Shown: positions 33,311 through 42,982 of the stretch, piece by piece
How the letters are laid out: the number at the start of each line of letters is the position of its first letter
Numbering within the stretch: position 1 is the stretch's first letter
NCBI GenBank assembly: GCA_905234145.1
Contig: CAJOGK010000044.1
Location: 1 to 43,696, forward strand
DNA length: 43,696 nt
Source of the DNA: an uncultured Prevotella sp.
GTDB taxonomy: Bacteria > Bacteroidota > Bacteroidia > Bacteroidales > Bacteroidaceae
Direction: 5' to 3'
The notes under the pieces: generated by a model
What the model saw: the letters and a program-made list of their open reading frames with translations, nothing else
The model's database searches: none
Told to the model about the DNA's origin: nothing
Translations under genes and position numbers: made by a program

Positions 33311-36300
33311 ATGGTAAAAAGCAAACTTCAAACGCAAAGTAATACGCAGATTGGAAGGAGGATACAGAAAGGATTATATCAACCGGACTATGAGCATGAC
33401 GCTTGCGGCGTGGGTATGGTGGTTAACATACACGGTGGAAAAAGTCATGACTTGGTTGACAATGCACTGAAGGTGCTTGAGAACATGGAACACCGTGGTG
33501 CTGAGACACGCGACAAGACCGGTGATGGTGCGGGTATCATGGTACAGATACCCCACGAGTTTATTCTGCTTCAGGGAATCCCTGTGCCTGAAAAAGGTAA
33601 GTATGGTACAGGACTGGTATTTCTGCCTAAGGCTGCGAGTAAGCGAGAGCAGAGCCAAACAAGTTTGAGCTCTGCCGAGCGTGAGCAGGCTCGACCGGAG
33701 GTCAAAGACGATAGGCAGCAGGAGATTCTGAGCGTGATGATCGAGGAGATAGAGCGCGAGGGTCTGCAGCTGATGCATCTGCGCACGGTGCCTACGAACC
33801 CCGAGGTGCTGGGTGTGGCTGCCCGCGAGGTGGAGCCGGATATCAAGCAGATTTTCGTGACGGGTGTATCGGAAGACGATGTGCCCGTGTTCGATCGTAT
33901 ATTATATAAGGTTCGTAAGCGCATAGAGAACCGCATTGATGATGAGGATTTTTATCTCTGTTCGCTGTCGAGCAAGAATATTATCTACAAGGGAATGCTT
34001 ACCAGCGGACAGCTGCGTCGCTACTTCCCTGATCTTTCGAACGATTACTTTACGAGCGGCCTGGCTTTGGTTCACTCGCGTTTTTCAACTAATACATTCC
34101 CAAAATGGAAGCTCGCACAGCCTTTCCGTCTGTTGGCCCACAACGGTGAGATTAACACCATTCGTGGTAACCGCGGCTGGATGAAGGCAAGAGAGAGTGT
34201 GCTGAGCAGTGAGGCGCTGGGCGACATCAAGGACCTGCGCCCGATTGTGCAGGACGGCATGAGCTTGGACAACGTTTTCGAGTTCCTGATGATGAGCGGA
34301 CTCTCGTTGCCACAGGCCATGGCCATCCTGGTGCCCGAGAGCTTTAACGATAAGAACCCTATTTCAGAAGATTTGAAAGCCTTCTACGAATATCACTCTA
34401 TCCTGATGGAGCCGTGGGACGGTCCTGCCGCATTGCTGTTTAGCGATGGTCGCTACGCAGGCGGTATGCTGGACAGAAACGGTTTGCGCCCCAGCCGCTA
34501 TACCATCACCAAGCAAGGCATGATGGTGGTAGCCTCTGAGGTAGGCGTTATGGACTTTGAGCCCGGCGACGTGGTTTCGAAGGGTCGTCTGCAGCCAGGT
34601 AAGATTCTGCTGATTGATACGCAGGAAGGCAAGATTTACTACGATGGCGAGATTAAGGAGAAGCTGGCCAAGGCCCATCCTTACCGCGAGTGGCTGAACG
34701 AGAACCGCGTGCAGCTTGAGAAACTGAAGAGCGGAAGGCATGTGGACAACGGTGTGAGCGATCTCAACGCTAAGCTGGTGACCTTCGGATTCGGACAGGA
34801 GGATATCGACAAGACCATTATCCCTATGGCCACAGCCGGACAGGAGCCTGTAGCTGCCATGGGTAACGACACCCCGCTGGCTGTCATCTCAGATCGTCCA
34901 CAGGTGCTGTTCAACTACTTCCGTCAGCAGTTCGCACAGGTTACCAACCCTGCCATCGACCCTATCCGCGAGGAACTTGTGATGAGTCTTACCGAATACA
35001 TCGGTGCCGTGGGTACCAACATTCTTACCCCCGATGCATCGAACTGCAAAATGGTACGTTTGCCGCAGCCAGTTTTAACCAACACACAACTTGATATACT
35101 TTGTAACATCCGCTACAAAGGCTTCAACACCAAGAAACTGCCTATCGTGTTCGAGATGGCGAAAGGCGAAGAAGGCTTGCGCCAAGCGCTCGAGGATTTG
35201 TGCAAGAAGGCCGAGGAGAGCGTAGACGAGGGTGTTAACTACATTATCCTGAGCGACCGCGACCTGGACGATACCCATGCCGCCATCCCATCGCTGCTGG
35301 CCGTTAGTGCTGTTCACCACTACCTGATTAGCGTGGGTAAGCGTGTGCAGACAGCCCTGATCGTTGAGAGTGGTGAGATTCGCGAGGTGATGCACGCCGC
35401 CCTATTGCTGGGTTACGGTGCCAGCGCCTTGTGTCCGTATATGACATTTGCCGTACTGGATGACCTGGTAAAGAAAGGAAAGATTCAGGAGGAGTACGCC
35501 ACTGCCGAGAAGAACTACATCAAGGCCGTGGACAAGGGTCTGAAGAAGATTATGAGTAAGATGGGTATCAGCACCATCCGCAGCTACCGCGGTGCCAAGA
35601 TCTTTGAGAGCATCGGACTGAGCGAGGATCTGCTGCGCCGCTACTTCGGTACCGAGGTGAGCACCATTGGTGGTGTTTGCTCGCGATGCCATTGCGCTTC
35701 ACGAGGCTGCCAAGGAGCAGACACTGCTGCAGAACCAGGGTCAGTTTGCATGGCGTAAGGATGGTATTAAGCACGCTTGGAACCCCGAGACCATTGCCAA
35801 GCTGCAGTTGGCTACCCGTCAGGGTAACTACGAAAAGTTCAAGCAGTGGTCGAAGCTGGTGGATGAGAAGGAGAGTCCCATCTTTATTCGCGACTTCTTC
35901 GGATTCAAGAAGGCTGCTAAGCCAACCCCAATCAACGAGGTTGAAAGCGTTGAGAGCATTGTTAAGCATTTTGTTACAGGTGCCATGAGTTTCGGTGCCT
36001 TGAGCATCGAGGCCCACGAGGCACTGGCACTGGCCATGAACAAGCTGGGCGCCCGCAGTAATACCGGCGAGGGTGGTGAGGACAATGCCCGCTACCACTC
36101 AGAGGTGGATGGTGTAAGCCTGAGCTCGAAGACCAAGCAGATTGCCAGCGGCCGTTTCGGTGTAACCGCCGAGTACCTGGTGAATGCCGAGGAGATACAG
36201 ATTAAGGTGGCACAAGGTGCTAAGCCTGGTGAGGGCGGACAGCTGCCCGGCTTCAAGGTGAACGAGATTATCGCCAAGACTCGTAACGCCATCCCCGGCA

Positions 36301-37877
36301 TCTCGCTCATCTCGCCTCCACCTCATCACGATATCTACAGTATCGAGGATCTGGCACAGCTCATCTTCGACCTGAAGAATATCAACCCCACAGCTGCCGT
36401 AAGCGTAAAGCTGGTGGCCGAGAGCGGTGTAGGAACTATTGCCGCTGGTGTGGCTAAGGCCAAGGCCGACCTGATTGTGATTAGTGGTGCCGAGGGTGGT
36501 ACTGGTGCCAGCCCTGCATCAAGTATGCGATTTGCAGGTATCAGTCCTGAGATCGGACTGGCCGAGACCCAGCAGACGCTGGTGATGAACGGCCTGCGTA
36601 ACCAGGTTCGCCTGCAGACCGATGGACAGCTGAAGACTGCCAAGGACGTGATTATCATGGCGATGCTTGGTGCCGACGAGTTCTCGTTCGGAACACTGCC
36701 CCTGATTGTACTGGGTTGCGTAATGATGCGTAAGTGTAACACCAATACCTGTCCTATGGGTGTGGCTACACAGAATCCAGAACTGCGTAAGCACTTCGAG
36801 GGTCGCGCTGAATACGTAGTAAACTTCTTCACCTTCCTGGCCGAGCAGGTACGCGAATGCCTGAGTGAAATCGGCGTTCACTCGCTGAAGGAGATTATCG
36901 GACGCACCGAACTGATTGAGGTGAACACCGAGAACGCTACCGACAAGCAAAAGACCATCGACTTCGGACGGCTGCTGCATAGGCCAGAGACAGATAAGAA
37001 CCTCTATTGGGATCGTGGTGCTTACACCAAGGTTACCGGCGTGAAGGACGAGGAGATGATACGTGCTGCACAGAAGGCCATCGAGAACCAGGAAGAGGTA
37101 ACACTCGACTATGCCATCAAGAATACCGACCGCGCCGTGGGTACCATGCTGAGTGGTGTGATTGCCCAGAAGTACGGCGAGGAAGGACTGCCCGACGGAA
37201 CCATCAAGATTAAGTTCAAGGGCTCGGCTGGTCAGAGTTTCGGTGCCTTTGCCGTGAAGGGACTGGATTTGCGCCTCGAGGGTGAGACCAACGACTACTT
37301 TGGTAAAGGTCTCTCGGGTGGTCGCATCTCTATTCTGCCTCCTGCCCGCCGCAGCGACGACTTTAAGGCCGAGGATAACATTATCGCAGGTAACACCGGA
37401 CTGTACGGTGCTACATCGGGCGAACTCTATATAAATGGTAAGGTAGGCGAGCGCTTCGGAGTGCGTAACTCAGGTGCCATCGCTGTCATCGAGGGTGCCG
37501 GCGACCACTGCTGCGAGTACATGACTGGCGGACGTGTGGTAGTGCTGGGTAAGACAGGCCGTAACTTTGCCGCTGGTATGAGTGGTGGTGTGGCCTATGT
37601 TTACGACCCCGATCACACCTTCGACTACTTCTGCAACATGGATATGGTTGAACTCTCGCTGGTTGAGGACTCAGTATCGCGCAAAGAGCTGTTGGAGCTC
37701 ATCCGTCAGCACTATCTGCACACAGGCTCTGCCCTCGCAGGACGTATGCTCGACGACTGGCACCGCTACATCGAGGACTTTATCCAGGTAGTGCCTATCG
37801 AGTACAAACGCGTGCTCGAAGAAGAGAAGATGAGGAAGCTCCACGAGAAGATCGCCGACATCCAACGAGATTATTAA
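33311..37877 (+). pseudogene. gltB: Glutamate synthase large subunit, interrupted by a frame change
   Basis: Two frames make one ~1,520-residue GltB. Frame one (33311-35758) has the Ntn amidotransferase with Cys in EHDACGVGMV and the central domain up to EVSTIGGV; frame two (35667-37877) resumes with ARDAIALHEAAKEQ and contains the FMN domain, the 3Fe-4S cysteines in CNTNTCPMGV and the GXGXG domain (GKGLSGGRISILPP). The break is near 35690; about 14 bases appear to be missing from STIGGVGLxxIARDA (family expectation). Residues ~109-136 of frame one (SKREQSQTSLSSAEREQ and on) are an insertion made by a dispersed palindromic repeat (33649-33675). Amidotransferase and synthase domains end up on separate frames; assembly error or inactivation. 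Followed by gltD. Confidence 0.88.
33649..33675. repeat. Palindromic repeat inside gltB
   Basis: GCAGAGC and GCTCTGC bracket CAAACAAGTTTGA, in frame, within an insertion absent from usual GltB proteins. I recall similar insertions in other Prevotella proteins. Confidence 0.5.
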
Positions 37878-37880
37878 TTA

Positions 37881-37950
37881 AAAGAAATTAGAATAATGCG
37901 TATAATTATCTTTGCAGATGCGAAATTATTCCAATTATTCTAATTTCTTT
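37881..37950. repeat. 17-bp inverted repeat in the gltB-gltD gap
   Basis: AAAGAAATTAGAATAAT (37881-37897) and its exact reverse complement (37934-37950) enclose 36 bases that include a -7 box. It starts 3 bases after the gltB stop. It could be an RNA hairpin, a post-stop element, or a binding site. Confidence 0.75.
37907..37914 (+). promoter_or_regulatory. -7 box upstream of gltD, inside the inverted repeat
   Basis: TATCTTTG; start near 37921, ~70-base leader before the ATG at 37992. No matching -33 element, so activity is uncertain. Confidence 0.4.
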
Positions 37951-37991
37951 CAAAATATAACAAGATCATTTCTTTCAAATAATTGACGACA

Positions 37992-39356
37992 ATGGGAAAT
38001 CCAAAAGCATTTTTAGAGATACACCGCCAGGAGGCGGGTTACCGTCCGATTCACGATAGAATCCACGACTTTGGCGAAGTAGAGCAGACGCTCTCTACTC
38101 GCGAGCGCAAACTGCAGGCATCACGCTGCATGGACTGCGGCGTACCCTTCTGCCACTGGGCTTGTCCGCTAGGCAACAAAGCCCCAGAGTGGAACGATGC
38201 CCTGTACAAAGGCGACTTCGAGTTGGCCTATCAGTTACTCACCAGCACCAACCCCTTCCCTGAGTTCACAGGCCGTATCTGTCCTGCCCTCTGTGAGAAG
38301 GCCTGCGTGCTGAACCGTTTTAACCACGAACCAACCACCAACCGCGAGGACGAGGCTGCTATTACAGAGACGGCTTTCCAGGAGGGATTTATTGTGCCCA
38401 AGACCGATATCGCTCGCAACGGAAAGAAGGTAGCTGTGATTGGTGCTGGTCCTGCCGGACTGGCTGCCGCTAACGACCTGAATCATATGGGATATACTGT
38501 TACCGTCTTCGAGAAGAACGAGGCCGCTGGTGGTCTCCTCCGCTACGGCATTCCTAACTTCAAACTCAACAAGGCTATCATTGACCGCCGCCTTCGCATC
38601 CTCGAGGCCGAGGGTATTGAGTTCAAATACGGAGCAGAGATTTCTCTAACCTCTCACCTCTCACCTCTAACCTCTGATTACGACGCCGTCGTCATCTCAA
38701 CCGGTACACCGATTGCTCGCAATCTGAAAGCCCCTGGGCGCGAACTGAAAGGTGTACATTTCGCCCTCGAACTGCTCTCACAGCAGAACCGTGTGCTGGC
38801 AGGCATGGAGTTTTCGAAAGAAGAGCGTGTTACAGCCAAGGGAAAAGATGTGCTGGTGATTGGTGGCGGTGACACAGGCTCCGACTGCATCGGTACAGCC
38901 CATCGTCAGGGATGTAAAAGCGTCACTCAGATAGAGATCATGCCCAAACCCGTAGAAGGTCCTGAAGACCCACAGAACCCCTGGCCAAACTGGCCCCGCA
39001 CGCTGAAGACCACATCGAGTCATGAGGAAGGCTGCACCCGTCGTTGGAACATCAACACCCTCGAGTTTTTAGGCGAGAACGGCAAACTAACAGGTGTAAA
39101 AGTGCAGGAGATCGACTGGCAGCCAAACCCAGATGGTGGACGCCCCATTATGGTAGAGAAAGGCAAGCCCGAGATCATCAAGGCCGAGCTGGTGCTCCTC
39201 GCCATGGGCTTCCTCAAACCAGAGCATCCGGAATACCCCAAGAATGTGTTTGTATGTGGCGATGCCGCCAATGGCGCCTCCCTCGTGGTCAGGGCGATGG
39301 CGAGCGGTCGCCAGACAGCACAGGATGTTGCTGCCTTCTTCAAAATGTCCAAGTAG
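37992..39356 (+). CDS. gltD: Glutamate synthase small subunit
   Basis: 454 residues from MGNPKAFLEIHRQEAGYRP (a TTG nine bases upstream is not needed). N-terminal 4Fe-4S region CMDCGVPFCHWACPLGN and CPALCEKACVL; FAD motif VAVIGAGPAGLAAAN; NADPH motif VLVIGGGDTGSDCIGT. It passes electrons from NADPH to GltB. LTSHLSPLTS (38644-38675) before DYDAVVISTGTP is coded by the same CTCACCTCTAAC repeat seen in carA. It ends 8 bases from the convergent DUF4130-type gene. Confidence 0.95.
   Translation: MGNPKAFLEIHRQEAGYRPIHDRIHDFGEVEQTLSTRERKLQASRCMDCGVPFCHWACPLGNKAPEWNDALYKGDFELAYQLLTSTNPFPEFTGRICPALCEKACVLNRFNHEPTTNREDEAAITETAFQEGFIVPKTDIARNGKKVAVIGAGPAGLAAANDLNHMGYTVTVFEKNEAAGGLLRYGIPNFKLNKAIIDRRLRILEAEGIEFKYGAEISLTSHLSPLTSDYDAVVISTGTPIARNLKAPGRELKGVHFALELLSQQNRVLAGMEFSKEERVTAKGKDVLVIGGGDTGSDCIGTAHRQGCKSVTQIEIMPKPVEGPEDPQNPWPNWPRTLKTTSSHEEGCTRRWNINTLEFLGENGKLTGVKVQEIDWQPNPDGGRPIMVEKGKPEIIKAELVLLAMGFLKPEHPEYPKNVFVCGDAANGASLVVRAMASGRQTAQDVAAFFKMSK
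38644..38675. repeat. CTCACCTCTAAC repeat inside gltD
   Basis: In-frame, four units, in a loop between the two Rossmann folds. Same unit as in carA. Confidence 0.6.
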
Positions 39357-39364
39357 GTTTTGGG

Positions 39365-40144
39365 TTAACGTCCGTTTTTCTCTGTCATATACTTCCAGTA
39401 GCGGCGAGGCATGTCCTTTAATTGTTTGCGAGGGTTCATACGCTCTTTGATGCAGATAGCCTTGAAATAGGTACGCCAGAGGTCTTGGAACAATTGGTCG
39501 TTATCGCTCAGGATGTCTGCATCCAGTTCACCGTTTCTTAGATCGAAAGGCACAGCTGCTTCATCCTCAAATGTCACGCGGATGGGAGTGGCACTACCGT
39601 CATAATAAAAGCCATAATGCCGCTTGGCATCGTAGATGAGCCAGGGCTGGTCGTTAAACCTGTCTTGGAAGTGGTCGATGATGATAGGTAGCACATTGTG
39701 ATCGGGCGATACCACAGCCAGATAGGTACCGTCTTTCGCTTTCTGAAAGCGGATGAACTGCTTCATGCGCAACTGCTCATGAAGCACCCTTCGGGCGATG
39801 TTCGTCACTGTCAGCACGTCGGCATCGGCAAAGTTTCTGGAGATGTCCCCCTGCCTGAATATCTTGCAGACATATCGGAACAACGGCGTGTTCAGCTCTT
39901 TCAGTTCTGACAACCAACTTACGGATATCAGTTTCATGGCCTCTCGCGTCAGCTTTTTCTCCAGTCCTGTCCACACCCGTCGCGCCTTCTCATCATCTGT
40001 TGTCACCTGATAGGTGTGTTCGCAGAAAAGGGGTAGGGCATCGCCCTCAGTCAGCAACTCTTCTGGCTGCTCTTTCAGACTGAATGCGTCGAACACTGCC
40101 GTCAGCAGTCCGTCCATCGTGCCGTCAAATAGATAGATCGTCAT
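39365..40144 (-). CDS. DUF4130-type (TIGR03915) putative DNA metabolism protein
   Basis: 259 residues. MTIYLFDGTMDGLLTAVFDAF at the start and DNDQLFQDLWRTYFKAICIKERMNPRKQLKDMPRRYWKYMTE at the end (quoted in part: LFQDLWRTYFKAICIKER) match the family called 'probable DNA metabolism protein', which normally sits next to a radical-SAM protein (TIGR03916) proposed to modify or repair DNA. No radical-SAM gene is adjacent here; instead it lies 3 bases after the VirE-type gene and should be its co-transcribed partner. Function unproven. Confidence 0.78.
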   Translation of the reverse strand: MTIYLFDGTMDGLLTAVFDAFSLKEQPEELLTEGDALPLFCEHTYQVTTDDEKARRVWTGLEKKLTREAMKLISVSWLSELKELNTPLFRYVCKIFRQGDISRNFADADVLTVTNIARRVLHEQLRMKQFIRFQKAKDGTYLAVVSPDHNVLPIIIDHFQDRFNDQPWLIYDAKRHYGFYYDGSATPIRVTFEDEAAVPFDLRNGELDADILSDNDQLFQDLWRTYFKAICIKERMNPRKQLKDMPRRYWKYMTEKNGR

Positions 40145-40147
40145 TGT

Positions 40148-42325
40148 TTATTTCTCTTTCAGCCAGTATTCAGAGAGCCCGTTCACCACTCTGTGTTTGA
40201 AGTTGAACTTGTAACTGTTCAGTGCCCTTCCGAGTTTGTTGGGTGACATTTTTTCGGCATCGAAATAGGTGTATTTCGAGGCAAACAGACTGAGAATCTC
40301 ACTGGTTCCCCACCAACGCCCCTCATCCTCTTTGGGTTTGCGGAAAGTCTCTGCAATCATCTCCTCCAGCGGAACGGTACGCTGATAAGGTTCGTTTTCC
40401 TTCATCAATTGGGTTATCTCGTCGTCTTCCAACCAGTAACGCTCCCCGTTGACTACCATCTGAAGCACTTGGGCAAAGAGTTGCGAGTGGTTGATATTAT
40501 CGGTGAAATCAATGTTCTTTCCATTGGGAATGCCCACACAGACGAACCTTCTAGAGCCTGTGGGGTCAACCAACGGTTGCTTCTGATTGGTAGTACCAAT
40601 AAAAGAGGTATAACGACGGTATTGCTTGATGGTCTTGCCGTATGGCGGACGGAATTTCACGTCGCTCGACGACAAGAGATACTTCAGCACAATCTGCTGC
40701 GAATTGGTGGTCTTGTCGAACTCGTCGATGTTGATGAGGGCGAAGGAGGTGAGCGCAATATTCAGGTCGAACTCGTTCTTGAAGTTCAACTTGTCATTAT
40801 AGTAGTCGCGCAGTTCCTCAGGCAGCAGGATCTTGCAGAAACGTGTCTTTCCGCATCCCTGACGACCTATCAGAAGTGGCGTTAACGCATTGCCAGTCAA
40901 CTGCTTATCACTCTCGCGCCACTGATCCACCATACCCATCAGCCAATAGCGCAGATATTTCTCCCAATGCGGCTGGTCGGTGGGCACACGGGCTGCAAGG
41001 TCTTTGATATAGTCGTGACCATCCCAAGTCGGGAGATTCTTCAACCAAGTATTCACAGGGTCATACTGCTCGATGCGGGTGGAGTCGATAAAACGGTTCA
41101 CGTCCTGATCCCACGACTTCAGTCCCTGTTCGCGAGCCTGAATGGTCATATCATTGCGCACCTCCTCCGTTAATGGCTTAAATGTCTGATCCTCAGAGTA
41201 CTTATAGCGATACTCTGCCACACCTGTCATCAGGTTCTTGCGCATGTCGAAGTTGGCATTCAGAAACATCTCCGTGCGCATCGTCTGCAACGTCTCGTCA
41301 GGCACGCTCTTCAGTGGCTTCACCTTGTGTTTTTTCAGGTAGTCGGCTTGCAGACTGACGTCGTAGACCGATGAAAACACGTTTTTCACCAGTATGGGAT
41401 CGGTGTTGAGGATTGGGTGTTCGAGGGTCAATCCCTGTGCGTGGGCCAATGGGATGCCTTGGTCCAGACAGAGACTGGCGATGCGCATCAGCATTTGCAT
41501 CTGGCGGTCCTCGTCTGATACGTCTTCCAGCTTGAAATAGTCACCCAGCACCTGTTTCACGATGAAGAGCCAGTTGAGATGATAGGTACGCGTGATGGTG
41601 CGACCAGGCATCAGCATGTCGCTCTCCCAGGATATCCTGGCTGGTTCGGGCTGGTCATGCTTCTCCGTATCAGCCTTGAAAGGTCGGGCATCGGGGTTGA
41701 AGTACATCTCGGGGTCGGCACTCATATAGACGGTGCGCTCCAGCGTGGGCTCGAGATACTCGATGTCGAAGCCAAACTGGTTCTGGTAGGCTCTGCGAGC
41801 CGTCTCGTACAGGTTCTTATGAAACTGTCGCATCTCGTCTTCCTTCGTGGGCAACTCCTTCCCCTCAAACATCTCGCCTCGACATACGATCTTCACTGAC
41901 TTTCCTGATCCGCCCAAGAATGCCATCACCGTCTCGTCCAGCCTCGCAGCCTGGTTCCTGACAACAACGGCATCTTCGTAAGTTTTCAGTCCGTTCACCT
42001 CGACCACCACCAGTCCGTTGTACTTCAGACCTTTCTGCATCTCCTTGTAGTTCATGCATTCTACAGCGAAGAGGATTCGTGGCAGGTTCACTGTATGCTG
42101 CTGGTCGTCGATGATGATCTGTCCGTTGTTCATTCGCTGCGGTTTCAGGAACTGATAGTTCAGGCGTACGTTGAACACCTTGCTTTCATCCGGTCCCTTG
42201 CGGATCATGTCTGCGAGTTCCGACAATTCTAAACGCTTGATGACTTCTTTCTTGCGCGAAACTTTCAAATAACTGATTTTCATATCTGTTTTCTTGGTTT
42301 TTTGTTCTATATCCTTGTTGTTCAC
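40148..42325 (-). CDS. VirE-family ATPase with VirE_N domain, long form
   Basis: 725 residues from 42325, or 711 from the better start at 42283 (MKISYLKVSRKKEV), since the predicted transcription start is near 42329. N-terminal VirE_N/BT4734-like region (~15-300), a linker, then the VirE ATPase: lead-in PVNTWLKNLPTWDGHDYI, Walker A GRQGCGKTR (~488), Walker B LINIDEFDKT (~530), sensor GTTNQKQPL and arginine motif GSRRFVC; C-terminal ~100 residues like DUF3874. Paralogue of 13408-14655, about 26 kb away. The DUF4130-type gene follows by 3 bases. Upstream: 11-bp and 21-bp phased repeats. Helicase/primase-like role in mobile DNA is family knowledge only. Confidence 0.85.
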   Translation of the reverse strand: MNNKDIEQKTKKTDMKISYLKVSRKKEVIKRLELSELADMIRKGPDESKVFNVRLNYQFLKPQRMNNGQIIIDDQQHTVNLPRILFAVECMNYKEMQKGLKYNGLVVVEVNGLKTYEDAVVVRNQAARLDETVMAFLGGSGKSVKIVCRGEMFEGKELPTKEDEMRQFHKNLYETARRAYQNQFGFDIEYLEPTLERTVYMSADPEMYFNPDARPFKADTEKHDQPEPARISWESDMLMPGRTITRTYHLNWLFIVKQVLGDYFKLEDVSDEDRQMQMLMRIASLCLDQGIPLAHAQGLTLEHPILNTDPILVKNVFSSVYDVSLQADYLKKHKVKPLKSVPDETLQTMRTEMFLNANFDMRKNLMTGVAEYRYKYSEDQTFKPLTEEVRNDMTIQAREQGLKSWDQDVNRFIDSTRIEQYDPVNTWLKNLPTWDGHDYIKDLAARVPTDQPHWEKYLRYWLMGMVDQWRESDKQLTGNALTPLLIGRQGCGKTRFCKILLPEELRDYYNDKLNFKNEFDLNIALTSFALINIDEFDKTTNSQQIVLKYLLSSSDVKFRPPYGKTIKQYRRYTSFIGTTNQKQPLVDPTGSRRFVCVGIPNGKNIDFTDNINHSQLFAQVLQMVVNGERYWLEDDEITQLMKENEPYQRTVPLEEMIAETFRKPKEDEGRWWGTSEILSLFASKYTYFDAEKMSPNKLGRALNSYKFNFKHRVVNGLSEYWLKEK

Positions 42326-42335
42326 TTTCGGACTG

Positions 42336-42368
42336 CAAATATACTAAAAATCTGGCATATTTCCCAAA
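42336..42368 (-). promoter_or_regulatory. Promoter of the long VirE-type gene
   Basis: Minus-strand TATATTTG (42336-42343) and TTTG (42365-42368) with a 21-bp spacer. Start near 42329. Confidence 0.6.
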
Positions 42369-42461
42369 TTTTCCAAGAGAATTGTTTCGTTTTTCATGCT
42401 TAATCCTACCAAAACTTCGAATTTTTCTTTATAAATCGAGTATTTCGCATCATTTATTCCA

Positions 42462-42516
42462 CTACTTTAATCCTACTAATTCTCTACTAATTCTCTACAT
42501 TATCCCTATTTGATTA
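42462..42516 (+). repeat. 11-bp phased CTACTAATTCT array upstream of the long VirE gene
   Basis: Units beginning CTA at 42462, 42473, 42484, 42495 and 42506, exactly 11 bp apart; the second and third are identical (CTACTAATTCT). TTTAATCCTACTAA (42466-42479) recurs inverted at 42937-42950. Confidence 0.75.
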
Positions 42517-42597
42517 TCACTATATCATAGTTGTTCCCTGCCTAGCCCGCAAGTTTCCTAAGCCCTTCTTGCAACTTTTCCGTCTAATCCTCGCTCA

Positions 42598-42680
42598 TGA
42601 ATTCTCTAGAGAATTCAACCATTAACCCTAATCTCTCATTTGTTTTCCCCTAAGGGAACACTCAAATTCTCTAGAGAATT
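42598..42680. repeat. Two GAATTCTCTAGAGAATTC palindromes
   Basis: A perfect 20-bp palindrome at 42598-42617 and a 16-bp version of the same at 42665-42680, 65 bp apart centre to centre. A smaller TTCCC/GGGAA hairpin lies between them. Likely protein-binding sites. Confidence 0.75.
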
Positions 42681-42738
42681 CATTAACTACCTTTCGTCTG
42701 AAATCTTGCAAGCCCATATCTTCATCTCTGTGAGTACC

Positions 42739-42822
42739 CTTATCGGCAATTAATAGCCACTTATCACCAATTAAGAGCTCCTTATCTGGCAATAATGTGT
42801 ACTTATTGCAGGTGTTTTGCAG
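42739..42822 (+). repeat. 21-bp phased direct-repeat array (CTTATC), four copies
   Basis: CTTATC at 42739, 42760 and 42781 and CTTATT at 42802, exactly 21 bp apart. Copies one and two share CTTATCnnCAATTAAnAGC; the fourth is degenerate. Iteron-like. No gene is supported in 42326-42982. Confidence 0.75.
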
Positions 42823-42982
42823 CCAAAATGTGGGCTTTTGTAGAAATAATGTAGGGATATAGTAGGGTATTAGTAGGATTTTGGAAGGAATAATATGCGA
42901 TATAAACATTCTAATAACCAATATGTTATTTGCATTTTAGTAGGATTAAATAGTAATAGATTATATCTCTGAAGTATATTTT

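Larger units (their letters stand above)
42466..42950. repeat. 14-bp inverted repeat bracketing the VirE-2 repeat region
   Basis: TTTAATCCTACTAA (42466-42479) and TTAGTAGGATTAAA (42937-42950), exact. They enclose the palindromes and the 21-bp array. Confidence 0.6.

Noticed and set aside
37881..37950. Invertible promoter of the capsule type
   Set aside because: The 36-bp spacer is far shorter than known invertible promoters, and no invertase gene is nearby; kept only as a possibility to test.
42739..42822. CRISPR array
   Set aside because: 21-bp degenerate direct repeats without spacers.
42628..42921. 97-codon minus-strand ORF in the VirE-2 upstream region
   Set aside because: It crosses the palindromes and the 21-bp array, has biased composition and no recognisable domain.
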